A program made the position numbers and the translations under genes. Positions 46,083 to 56,244 of a DNA stretch of 64,000 nt are shown here, piece after piece. This DNA is from Ursus arctos (Eukaryota > Chordata > Mammalia > Carnivora > Ursidae): positions 16,407,449-16,471,448 of the forward strand of contig NW_026622930.1 in assembly GCF_023065955.2 (NCBI RefSeq). The letters are read 5' to 3'. Numbering within the stretch: the first letter of the stretch is position 1; every line of letters starts with the position of its first letter. The notes beneath the pieces were generated by a model. It saw nothing but the letters and a program-made list of their open reading frames with translations, ran no database searches and had not been told where the DNA came from.

Positions 46083-46295
46083 TTTTTTTTTTTTAATGAT
46101 TTTTTATTATATTATGTTAGTCACCGTACAGTACATCCCCGGTTTCCGATGTAAAGTTCGATGATTCATTAGTTCTGCATAACACCCAGTGCACCATGCA
46201 ATACGTGCCCTCCTCACTACCCATCACCGGTCTATCCCATCCCCCACCCCCCTCCCCTCTGAAGTCCTCAGTTTGTTTCTCATAGTCCATAGTCC
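46083..46295 (-). mobile_element. Young carnivore L1, extreme 5' truncation
   Basis: T-rich start, TTATATTATGTTAGTCACCG, TACAGTACATCCCCGGTTTC, TAACACCCAGTGCACCATGC, AATACGTGCCCTCCTCACTA, CAGTTTGTTTCTCATAGTCC. This is the complement of the last ~200 bp of a carnivore L1 3' UTR. The perfect 15-bp duplication and close match to the expected consensus indicate recent insertion. Confidence 0.95.
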
Positions 46296-46310
46296 GAGAT
46301 GCTACCTTTT
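46296..46310. repeat. L1 target-site duplication, right copy
   Basis: GAGATGCTACCTTTT, identical to 46068-46082. Confidence 0.93.
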
Positions 46311-46404
46311 TAATCTGACTCCTCTTACCAGGTTATATTGTTTTCTGAAAATTCCACCTCCCTATCTGTATCTCCAATGTACTAATAGTACAAATAAGTA
46401 CGTC

Positions 46405-46680
46405 ATCATAAGAGCAAACATTTATTGATCACGCACTACGTTTATGACATAGATTTAAGTGATTACCTAGATTGTCTTATTCAAAACTCACTCACAAAAC
46501 CCCTATAATACGCACTAATATTATCGTCACTTTACAGGAGAGGACACGGAAGTGGAGAGAGATAAAACAATTTGCCCAGTGTTATGTAGCTGTGGAACAG
46601 AAGAACTCGGTTTTGATGGCAGGCATTCTGACCACATCCCCACCCCAACCTCCCCAACCCATTCTCAAGGAACAGCATTT
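46405..46680 (-). mobile_element. MIR
   Basis: Complement of MIR: CAAACATTTATTGATCACGC, ACTACGTTTATGACATAGAT, ACTAATATTATCGTCACTTT, ACAGGAGAGGACACGGAAGT, AACAATTTGCCCAGTGTTAT, GTAGCTGTGGAACAGAAGAA, GATGGCAGGCATTCTGACCA. Confidence 0.85.
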
Positions 46681-46689
46681 GCACTGGCC

Positions 46690-48055
46690 TTCAGTCTCAG
46701 CTGTGAGGTAGGACAAAGACACTAGTATCGGGGTGAATCTCTTACCCTCCCCATTGGCTGAGACAGACTTGTTAAGTTCTGGGATCTCTGTTTCTGTTCC
46801 ATGAGGCTATCCCACGTGCTAGAGTTACTTGCAGGTAAGAGGGAAGGAGACAAAAGAGAGATAGAGAGAAGAAAAGGAAAATGAAAGAGAATTGAAGCCA
46901 AGGAAGATAAAACGATGTAACTCTCTACTTATGCTTCAAGTCTCCAATATATTTGGATACTTAAAAAAAATAAAGTTTCAAAGAACTTCTTGGCTCAGTT
47001 GACCTCAGTGTTCTGCGAAATTCTAAAGCAACAGTAGGCTCTGTCACACAAGCTCTAAAGACAAATCTGCTTAATGAACTGAACTTTTCAATTACAAATT
47101 AGTTAAAGGCCAAATTATGTTCACTATGTCCTTTAACAACCCTCCATTCTCAAATCCACCAGTCAGTCTAATCCCACGAATGTAAACAAGAGTCTTAAAC
47201 CCTCTTAAGTTACATTTATTAATATATTTCCAAAGGAATATGTTTATTGTAAAGTGTTTTACAAAGTCTCCTTTGTCCAAAGTACTTAATATTTTATCCC
47301 TCAAATTTTCTATATTATTTACTTATGGTAAGAGGATTGAAAATATTCATAAAGTGTGTAAGGAAATTAACATGACACACTAATTAATAGCTAGTTAAAA
47401 ATGTTCAGAGATTAAAGATGTCAACCTAAATCATTTGCAGGTGCATTGTTCACATAGTTACGTGGGAGGGATTCCATACTCTGCTTTATTTCACCATTTC
47501 AAAAAAAGACACATGCTTTTCCATTCAAACATTATTCGTCTCTAGCAAATCAACCACTAATACAATCTTCAACTCAACTTCTTCAGCTGGACTATTTCTG
47601 TATTCCATGAAAAGTAAGCCTTGATATAAGTGCTCACCTTTAAAATTATTGATCATGATCACAACTGATAAAAGTTATTAAAAGTAAATTATACTGCTTT
47701 TAGTCTGTGTGAAATGGCATCATCAGCTGACAAAACAAAGTATAAATTCTTTCATTTAAGTCTTCATGAAACCTGGCTAGGATTTACCTTAGGCTGATCG
47801 GAAGTAGCTATTATAGAAAATCTGATCAGTCCAATTGCTTAAAGTGGATATACTGCATACAGAAGTCCTAAAGAATAGATGATATATATTTCTTTCTTTT
47901 TTTTCTTTTTCTTTTTTAGCAAACACACATTAACTGAGCTTCCAGGAAACTGATGGTGATGAGGTATTTAAAAATATATGGGGCACTATAATAGTTACAA
48001 CAAGAAGGGTAATAGTTAATAGTTAACAGAAAGGAAGTCAACCACCTGTGTTACC
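46690..48055. other. Unique non-coding DNA
   Basis: No gene seen. A pyrimidine-rich stretch lies at 47890-47918. Confidence 0.45.
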
Positions 48056-48059
48056 CATG

Positions 48060-48240
48060 CTTTTCTTGACTTAAATTTCACAACAATGTAAAGAAGAAGA
48101 TGTAATTAATAACCCCATTTTAAAGGGGAGAAAACTGAGGCTGAGAGAGTTCTTGGATTTTAGCCAAGATTATCCAGCTAAGTGTCAGTCAGGATTCCAA
48201 ACCAGGTCTATCTGTTGCCTGCGCCTGTTAAGCTTTACTC
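48060..48240 (-). mobile_element. MIR
   Basis: Complement of MIR: AAATTTCACAACAATGTAAA, AATAACCCCATTTTAAAGGG, GAGAAAACTGAGGCTGAGAG, TTAGCCAAGATTATCCAGCT, AAGTGTCAGTCAGGATTCCA, AACCAGGTCTATCTG. Confidence 0.88.
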
Positions 48241-48544
48241 TTCTAGCAGTACCATGGTGGACATAGGGAGGAGAAAGGTAGTGGAAAATATGATCCTTGT
48301 ACAAAATTCTGCATCAATGATAGTCATGCATGATTTGCACACATGGAAAACACTAGAAAATATAATAAGTTGTTCTTAATTAGGTACAAACGTGGGGGTG
48401 CACAAAAGGAATATGGCAGTTAAGATCAATGAGAAAAGCTTCTGCATCCATAGCGTTCCCTTACTCCAAGCCTGGGAGGTGGCATTTGGACAGACGGAGG
48501 GTGGGGGTACCATTACTGGCTGAGGAAAGAGTCTAAAACATGAT

Positions 48545-48740
48545 CTATAACAAAATGTACATTTACATAGTCCTTCAGAGTTGAAAGAAAATCTCCATGC
48601 ACCACACTGCATCTAATTTTCACTCCATTCTTGGAGGGTAGGTGTGCTGAAGATTACCATTCTGACTTTAAAGATAACTTTTGGAGGCTCAGGGAGGTCA
48701 ACTAAGTGGAAGATTCTGGATTAAAACTCAACTTTTTCTG
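48545..48740 (-). mobile_element. MIR (diverged)
   Basis: TTTACATAGTCCTTCAGAGT, TCTAATTTTCACTCCATTCT, GAGGGTAGGTGTGCTGAAGA, TTACCATTCTGACTTTAAAG, GGAGGCTCAGGGAGGTCAAC follows the reverse MIR pattern with many changes. Confidence 0.7.
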
Positions 48741-48964
48741 CTGACCAGTGGTCTTTCTAGTTAATTACCATTGAAGGTGGTAGAATAAGCATGTTATATG
48801 TGGTGAGAGGTTGGAGATGAGGATGAGTGGATAAAGGAAATAGATCAAAGGAAGTTTTTTGTATGGGAATAGAGGGAGATCTATGTGGGTATATGCAGTC
48901 AGATAGGTTTTAAAGAACACATTCATGAGCTCAAATGTGATTGAGGTGGCAACAGGGAAACAGT

Positions 48965-49180
48965 GTGGTTTGTGGAGGATAGTAGACAATATTCCACACC
49001 TAGCTTTACAGTCGGCAAAGCTAGGGTAAATATGGCAAGCTATTTAACTTCTCCAGCTCTGAGTTCCCTTATCTTTAAAGTGAAAGTATTAATCCCTCCA
49101 TCACCAGAGTTTTATGGTGACCATAAAGGATAACTGTGATAATGGATGTGTGATGAACACAGTAAGCACTCTGTCAAGAC
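48965..49180 (+). mobile_element. MIR
   Basis: GGATAGTAGACAATATTCCA, TGGCAAGCTATTTAACTTCT, CCAGCTCTGAGTTCCCTTAT, CTTTAAAGTGAAAGTATTAA, TATGGTGACCATAAAGGATA, then ACACAGTAAGCACTCTGTCA. Plus-strand MIR. Confidence 0.8.
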
Positions 49181-49349
49181 CAGTGGTTGTGATTATGCTT
49201 CTGAATAAAGTGAAATAGAAACTGTGTTTCAAGCTGGTTAACCTGGAAGCAATGTAGAAAAGAAGAGAATCATGAGACCTTGGGTCAAGCGAAAAAATAA
49301 TGTGGCATGATTTTAGCATATAAAATTCTACTCTCCATCATATCTTTTA

Positions 49350-49709
49350 TGGGCCTCCTGTTATATTTGTGTTCAAGCAAGCAAACAAGGAGGCATTACA
49401 CTGAGGTGGCTCTAATGGCCTGGTCATCTGCATAAGTAAGACAAACCCTAAGCCAGAGACAATTCCTGCAAATAATTCTAGGTTAAGAAGAGAATCAGTC
49501 ACAAACAGCCAACTACACTTTCCCAAGTAATGCAACTGCTTCAGCTACAGCCAAACAAATAATTTCCTTGCTTTGCTTCCCACCTTCTCTATAAAAACCT
49601 GGCCCCCTAGCTTCTGTGGGTGGAGCTGTCCTACTTCCTTTTTGGTATTGCCTGATTGGAATTAATATTTGCTGAAATAAAATTCCCCAAAGTTCAATGT
49701 GCCTCAATT
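49350..49709 (+). mobile_element. ERV LTR, probably class I
   Basis: TATAAAAA at 49590-49597 and AATAAA at 49676-49681, 86 bp apart, with CT-rich U3 upstream (CACCTTCTC) and GCTGAAATAAAATTCCCC typical of ERV R regions. The block is bounded by TATCTTTTA at 49341-49349 and 49710-49718. That repeat is longer than retroviral duplications and the right end would not be CA, so the exact ends stay open. Confidence 0.65.
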
Positions 49710-49734
49710 TATCTTTTAACACTCGGAATAAAAT

Positions 49735-49965
49735 TCAAATGTTATCTACAAAGTCTGTGTGTTCTACAAACACCTGCTTAATGTGGCTTCTGCATTCTCT
49801 TCCAGATTATCTCTCCAGGATTCCCTCTTGGTCTGTGATCACCAGGTAGCCTGGATTCCTGCATTTACTTCCTGCTTTTCAACCTACTTGAAACATGCTT
49901 TCTCCAACTGCTCACCTGGTCTCAAGTGTTAGCTTGAGTGTTGTCCTTATTAATCAATTATTAAA
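49735..49965 (+). mobile_element. L2 fragment
   Basis: AAAGTCTGTGTGTTCTACAA, CTTCTGCATTCTCTTCCAGA, TTATCTCTCCAGGATTCCCT, CTTGAAACATGCTTTCTCCA, TCACCTGGTCTCAAGTGTTA and TTGTCCTTATTAAT show the order of the L2 plus-strand 3' region (…CATGCC…CTCAGGTCTCAGCTTAAATGTCACCTC…). Confidence 0.7.
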
Positions 49966-49969
49966 AATT

Positions 49970-51335
49970 GTAATTATATACATATTTGCATGTTCATGTT
50001 CAAGACATTGAACTACTGTCAAGGAAAGAGAGAAACATCAATTAATGTGAACCTAGCTTTTCTGATGCTCTGAGTGCTCAAAGTAAATTATGGAGACCTG
50101 CTGAGGGACGTGAACCATTTATATATAACACTTCACAATATCAGTAGTCAAGATGCCAGACATGGTAATGAGTGGTTAATTGCCAAATGAAGAGGAAGAA
50201 GGAAAAAGTCTCTAAGTGTTAGAGTTGGGATGGCAGGAGGCTCTCGGCTCTTCTAGAAGCTGTTGAAGAAATTGTCAAGGGATTTTCTACTTAAAAACTT
50301 ATAGTGATCTAAAGATGGCTACCATTATTCTCTAAGTTAAATAAGAAGCTATGCTTTCAATTCTTCAAACCTGGGGATCGATGGTGTGTGTCTTTCTTGT
50401 TCTTTTGTGTATATTTTTGCTTCTGTGTTTTGTTTTGCTTTGTTGTGTGTGTGGGAGTAGATGGGGTGTGTGACAACAGAGTGTTTTGAAAGCAATGGGA
50501 AATGTGCCACTTGATGGATGTCATTTTGTTGCACTTGGCTTATGCCTTCTCTCAAGTTTTTCTCATGGGAACATCACTAAATTAAGAAGAGTTAGACTGT
50601 CAGAAGCTTCTCTGTCCAACTAAGAATCTCTCTTTTAAATAACAAGACAATAAATAACAAGAAAATGCTTACTAAATAAAATCAATTAATTTTTGACTGC
50701 ATGTGATATACCAAGTGTATAGTTCATTATTTATATACTTTTGTTGGATGGATGCCCCTATTTATGTCTTGTGCAAGGTGGGTATAAAATGTTAATTTCA
50801 TTTAAGAGATGTAACAAACCCAGACGTCTTTATGAAATTTGAAGGAACATTTTCTCTGAAGCTGGTGAGATTGTGGTTTGCTTCATCAATTTCAACAGCT
50901 TTTTTTTTTTTTCTTCAATTTAAAAAAAAATTTTTTTATCAGAAGTACAAATGTAGAAGACAAGTATCCCACTGTGCCCATGGATCTGGCACAATCACTG
51001 AAAAATATCAAACATGTCACCAATTAACTAGTGGAAAGAAAAAAAAATATGCATCTAGGAATGTCAAGACAGATTTCAAGCCTGAAATGTACAGCAAAGG
51101 GAAGATCCATGAAATAAGGAGCAAATATCTTGAATTTCTGTCTTTGAGGAATTCTTTCTCAATCAGCCATAACACTGGTTCTTGGAGATTATTGAGGTAG
51201 GTTGGATTTGAGACTAGGAAATCCAAGTCATGATCAGGCAGACAAAGAAGTTTCTAGACACTCTGTTATCCAGGTGAAGAATTTAATTATCACTGCTCCA
51301 GACAGATCCTCTCCAACCACTGATTCTAATTTGGA
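49970..51335. other. Unique non-coding DNA
   Basis: GT-rich stretch at 50385-50475. A plus frame (50832-51200) spans T and A runs and has no protein character. No gene. Confidence 0.45.
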
Positions 51336-51339
51336 AACA

Positions 51340-51580
51340 CCCTTTGTCCTCAGTTATGTACCTCGTAGTACATTGCTCCTTCCATTATTTACTCTGTTCT
51401 GAAATTACATTGTTAATATGTTTATTGATCTGCTATTGATTACCTCCCCATATCTCCCAGCATAGACACTGTGAAGCCATCAACCTTGTTGATCTTGTTC
51501 ACTGTGTATCCCTAACTCATAAAATAACACCTGACACATATTGGGGTCCAAGGAAATATTTACAATAAATGACATGTAAG
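51340..51580 (+). mobile_element. L2 3' end
   Basis: TACATTGCTCCTTCCATTAT, TGTTTATTGATCTGCTATTG, CTCCCAGCATAGACACTGTG, TTCACTGTGTATCCCTAACT, AAAATAACACCTGACACATA, then GGAAATATTTACAATAAATG gives the L2 tail order in plus orientation. Confidence 0.75.
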
Positions 51581-51894
51581 TAATATAAAGAACAGAAAGA
51601 GAGAGAATGGCTATGGCATAGTAATATGTTAATTATCTGCTCAGGATTTGTTTGATTTTCTTTTTAAAATTTTGAACCAAACATTTGTAGTGACTATGGT
51701 AAAAGATGCAGTAATTATAAACCACTAAAAGTAAAAAATGCTGCATTTCATTTGTTAAAGGAGTGTTGATTACCTTATTTTTCATCACAATTATGGTACT
51801 GTTTCCTCAAATCAGAGTTAGATGGAGTCACTAAACGCCCAATGATTTTATCCTTGAAGAGAGAGCAACCTCTTTATTTTGTGTATTATCATTC

Positions 51895-52310
51895 ATTTAT
51901 GCTGTTATTCAATCATTCATTCATTCTTTCATTTCTGTATTAACACTTCTTGAGTGGTTAGTGTCATCCTACTAAGTCATAGGTCCTTCCTTCTGGGGAA
52001 TCAGAATCTAGTAGGCAGAGAGGCAAGGAAAGCACCATGTACCCATGCAATGTGGCATGAGGGTTGTGTGCAGTGACCTGTGAGAATGCAGATCATCCAT
52101 CACCTAGCATAAGAAGTCAAGGAAGGCCTAGCAGAGAAAGTTGCACAGCAGAAAGTAGAGGTTAGGTCAGGCTGGACGGGTCATGAGAATAGTGAATAAG
52201 GATATTCAACTAGTTGTTCGAACTGGGCAGGATATATTTAGGAATGAAGCTGAAAGGGTGGACAAGAGTCCTCGTAAGAGGACTTTTATGCCTTTTATGT
52301 ATGCTACAGT
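51895..52310 (-). mobile_element. L2 3' region
   Basis: Starts with the (CATT)n end (TCAATCATTCATTCATTCTT), then GGTCCTTCCTTCTGGGGAAT, CAGAATCTAGTAGGCAGAGA, GAAGTCAAGGAAGGCCTAGC and GAACTGGGCAGGATATATTT: the complement of L2 in order. Ancient. Confidence 0.75.
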
Positions 52311-52314
52311 AGTG

Positions 52315-52995
52315 TCATGTAAGAGCCACCTGTCACCCAGATACTGAAGCTGCAGAATGGCCCAGTTACACCATTTGAAGCCAGAGCCTACAGGAAGATC
52401 TGCTGGCCATGTGGGAAGCCTGGCCTCTCAGACTGACAGTGCATTCTGGTAATAAAAGGGCCACCAGTGTTCTTACATTTATAGATCAGAAACTCAATTT
52501 GTTTAGTTGGTCCAGTGTACTGGTTAGTTCAGGCTGGCAAAATTCACAGAAGACCAATAATATTCAGTCTAAGTGTAAAAGAATACATAAATTCGTCCAT
52601 TTCCCCTGGGGCAGGAGCCCACAAATAGAACAAAAGAATCCTAAAACCTTATTGATAAAGATATTCAGATAAGTTGTCATAATAAATCCATTCATCTATT
52701 GGGGAAGAAACAAAATCTAAAGTTAATTATCTGCATGGTCAGAGTCAATTCAGAAGACCAAAAATAATTTCAAATGCATTATTGTTTTTTGAATCTTCTT
52801 CTCTAAATTTTTAAATTGCATTTTTTTAACAGATCCTTTAGATTGGAATAAACTTGATTGAACTTCAAGTTCTTAAGTTTCTATGAGGATATATGTTTCC
52901 TAAAATAAAAATGTTATCACATCATAAATGTAGCATGTAAACCTCAAATATTTACTAAATGTAAAAATATCAACGTGAAATCACCTTTTTGTCAA
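52315..52995. other. Unique non-coding DNA
   Basis: Nothing recognisable beyond chance frames (52409-52672 on plus). Confidence 0.45.
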
Positions 52996-52999
52996 ACAC

Positions 53000-53460
53000 T
53001 TAAATATCAACTCTATTGATAGTTTATTGGAAATCATAATGTACACATAAACTACATTTCTTTGTAATCCTCTTTTGATTTAATGATAGATCATTAACAT
53101 CTAGTGACATTGATTAATGTGTGTTATATTTTGTGTATAGCAATGTCCGTATCTATATATTCAAACCCTTTTGATGGAAATTCAGAATTCAGAAATTATA
53201 TCTATATTAATTTCCTTTAATTATGAATATTATTGGAAAGAATAACCTTGAATATGTATATATGATCTCTTTACTTATTTTTATCATAGGATAAATTCCT
53301 AAAAGTTGAATTTGTGTCAAAGGTGTGCATATGTTAAAGATTTAGGATTAAATATGAACATTATTGCTTCCCAGATTTCACTTTTTAAGTTTTTTTTTCA
53401 GAATTTACCTTTTAAGCAGTAATTTTGCTACACTTTCATCAAAATTATATTAGTATTTTT
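53000..53460 (-). mobile_element. Old L1M 3' UTR fragment
   Basis: ATAGGATAAATTCCTAAAAG, TTGAATTTGTGTCAAAGGTG and TGCATATGTTAAAG correspond to the complement of a common L1M 3' UTR passage (GATTCCTAGAAGTGGAATTGCTGGGTCAAAGGGTATGCA, read on this strand). Diverged. Confidence 0.62.
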
Positions 53461-53464
53461 GTTA

Positions 53465-55845
53465 ATGTTATTTTGATAAGGAGAAAGTATATTTTATTTA
53501 TATATATTAATATAGATAGATATCTTTGATTACTAATAAGGCTGGATACCTATTCTTACTAATCCTTTGCTTTTCTCGTTTAACTCTATCCTTCATTACT
53601 TTTCCATATTTATATAAAGATGCTAGCTTTGTAATTTTATTATTGATTTGCTGGATTCTATTAACGCAACTGATACCAAGCACCATTGTGTCCCCACGCT
53701 TTCTTCTAGCATCTAGGCTATAGGAGTAAGCAGAAAAAATAAAACAGTGACAACAAAAATAAATAGATAATTAATTAATTAATTTTTGTCCTCCACTGAG
53801 GGTCAAACACATGCTAACTACTTTTTCCCAACTTCTCCAGTTTTATATTTACAAACCACTTTTTAAGCTAAATGTCTTTCAATATACTTTATGATCTGAT
53901 TCCTATTATTTTTCTTTTTCAGAGAGTGATCTCACTTCTAATTCTGGGTCCTTCCATCGGATCAATATTAGTTTGTGTAAAGTATCAGAATGTGTAAGAA
54001 GAAACAACCAAACCCCTTTTAAAGATTCCCACATATCCACAGGGTACCTTTGAAGAGAGCCTGGGTATTAAGAGGGAGTTTTCCCTTCCAAACCCTGGGT
54101 GTACCTTTATCTTCATTACAGTAAGGAGTGAGCATAGCGCTCTGGGCAAGGAAGGGAAGCCTGGGCAGTATGGGGAGGACGGGATGAGTCAGGGAAATAG
54201 GGGAATGTGCCCCTCTTTGCTGTGCATGGTTTGTACTGTTTTAATCTCACTTGTGAAAATGGGAACTTGTTTACAAATAAACAAGAGAAAAAAAAAGGTA
54301 GAAGTTTGGTCTGATATTCCCTAGTTAGAGACTTGAGAAGTAGGAGATCCTGCATCGACAAGAATCTCAGCTCATCTTATCACACATGCTCTTTGCCCAC
54401 AGATGGAATAAACGGCTTTGCTACTGTGATAGCTAACCAGAGTTTCCATCAAGGCACTCTTGAACTTCACCACAAATTTAATTTGAACCTTTTATGCTCA
54501 TAAAGTTTCAATATTTACTCTTCCCAGCCCACATTTTTACTTTACTTTTGATTGTCTCCGCCCTTGCTCTTTCGAACAAGATCTAAATGGGAAGTGTCAG
54601 AGTATTATATCAAAAACCATTCAGATTGTTTTTGAATGGAGTGCAGATAAGCGTCCAAACTTTTGAGTGCCTGTTCTAGCTTTGCCTGTCTTTCGGAGTC
54701 CCTTCAAGAAGCAGCTCCTGGGCTACGACAAATAGTTCTCATTACTGTAACTCACAAATGAGTCTCAACACCAAGAGGTGTAGGCCAATTGACAACCTGA
54801 GGCATAAACAAAGAATTCCAAGTAAACTGTCATCATCAAGGCTGATATTTGGTGGTGGTTGTGTCCCCTCCCCCACTGAGTGATGTGCCTTAATACCTGT
54901 ATTATCTCATTGGAAAGCCTTTGAAAATTAATCTCATAGCAGAGTCGATGTTATTTCTGTGTGTAGATTTTTATCATCAGCTAGTCAAAAACACTAAAAA
55001 TATTTTTTTTAAGTGGTTGTTAAAAAACAACTGAAACTGAAAAATCCTCTCTAGGAATAGTTTTTGCAATTTCTGCTCAAACAAGGTACATGGACAGCCT
55101 CTCTTATGCCTAATTCAAGCTATCTTTTTTTTTATGGGTCATTTACATATATTGACTTCTTTGTGGGTGATTTTCACATTTACATAATACGTCAGGGAGC
55201 TTCATGTATTTTGCAAATATTAAATCATTTAAAGGTCACTAATCTTAATAGTCCTAGGAAAGAGGTAAGAATTTTTTAAAGCACCTGAGAACTACTCTTG
55301 ATCAAACCATTTCCATCATTTCTGGGAACCAGTCATGGCAGTGTGGAGCAGAGTTTTCTGTAACTGGACCATGCCAAGAGGGATCCATGGGATCTTTGTT
55401 GTTACTAAGAGTGCAAAAACCTGGGGTGGGGTTCAGCCATGAATGTACCTACTCTGTGCTGAGAAAATTGGCTTAAACTGGATACTACTAGAAAAATGTT
55501 AGCTCCTGTGTAGGTCGAAGAACATAATAATGACCCCTGCCACTTAGACAAACTACCAGAAGTCACTCCCTAGTATTTTCTGAAGCCAGGGTTATGATAA
55601 CCCCTTCTAGCCTGTGAGTTGTCTCTGAGGAAGGACTCCAAATAATCATTAAATGAAAGCAAATCATCCTCACATCAAGTGATAACATTTAGTTTTGTAC
55701 CTTTGAGACCATTCAAGTATTTTCAAAACAAAAAATATGAGCCTTCTGTGTTTTCCTGCAAAGATTTAAAGCATTAAAAAATCTATATGAAAAAGTGAAA
55801 GTACAGTAAATTTAGCCTTGGCTGAAAGGTGATTTAATTATTTTT
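53465..55845. other. Mostly unique non-coding DNA
   Basis: No gene recognised. 55180-55270 may be a decayed MIR or L2 piece (ATTTTGCAAATATTAAATCA). An ATTA run lies at 53766-53785. Confidence 0.45.
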
Positions 55846-55849
55846 AAGT

Positions 55850-56050
55850 ATTCATTCATTCATGCATTCAACATTTCTTTCTTCATTCATTGAGGACTAG
55901 AGCCAGGACCTGTTAGATTCTAAGAATGCCAAGAAGCATAATATAAAATCTTCCCCTCTGAGAGTTGGCAGTCTAATCTTACTCGAGAAACGGGGAAGAA
56001 GCTAACTAAAATTCAAGTTGATAATTGTTGTAAAGTTTAAAGAAGTAGCA
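55850..56050 (-). mobile_element. L2 3' end
   Basis: CATTCATTCATGCATTCAAC, CATTCATTGAGGACTAGAGC, CAGGACCTGTTAGATTCTAA, TCCCCTCTGAGAGTTGGCAG, TCTAATCTTACTCGAGAAAC is the complement of the L2 tail in order. Confidence 0.8.
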
Positions 56051-56059
56051 CATAGAACT

Positions 56060-56240
56060 TAAAGGCTCTGACTTTAATTCCAGTGTCCCTGGGCAAGTCA
56101 CTTAATTCCTTATAATGCTTTCCTTCTCTGAATAAATGGGACTGATGAGAACATCAACCTCACTATATGGTTGTCAGAATTAAATGAAATCATATTGGTA
56201 GCGCAATTGAGCTGGCATTAGGCAACGCTCAATAATCTTA
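56060..56240 (+). mobile_element. MIR
   Basis: CTCTGACTTTAATTCCAGTG, CTGGGCAAGTCACTTAATTC, CTTCTCTGAATAAATGGGAC, TATATGGTTGTCAGAATTAA, ATGAAATCAT, GAGCTGGCATTAGGCAACGC, TCAATAAT. Plus-strand MIR that abuts an L2 in the other orientation. Confidence 0.88.
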
Positions 56241-56244
56241 ACTT

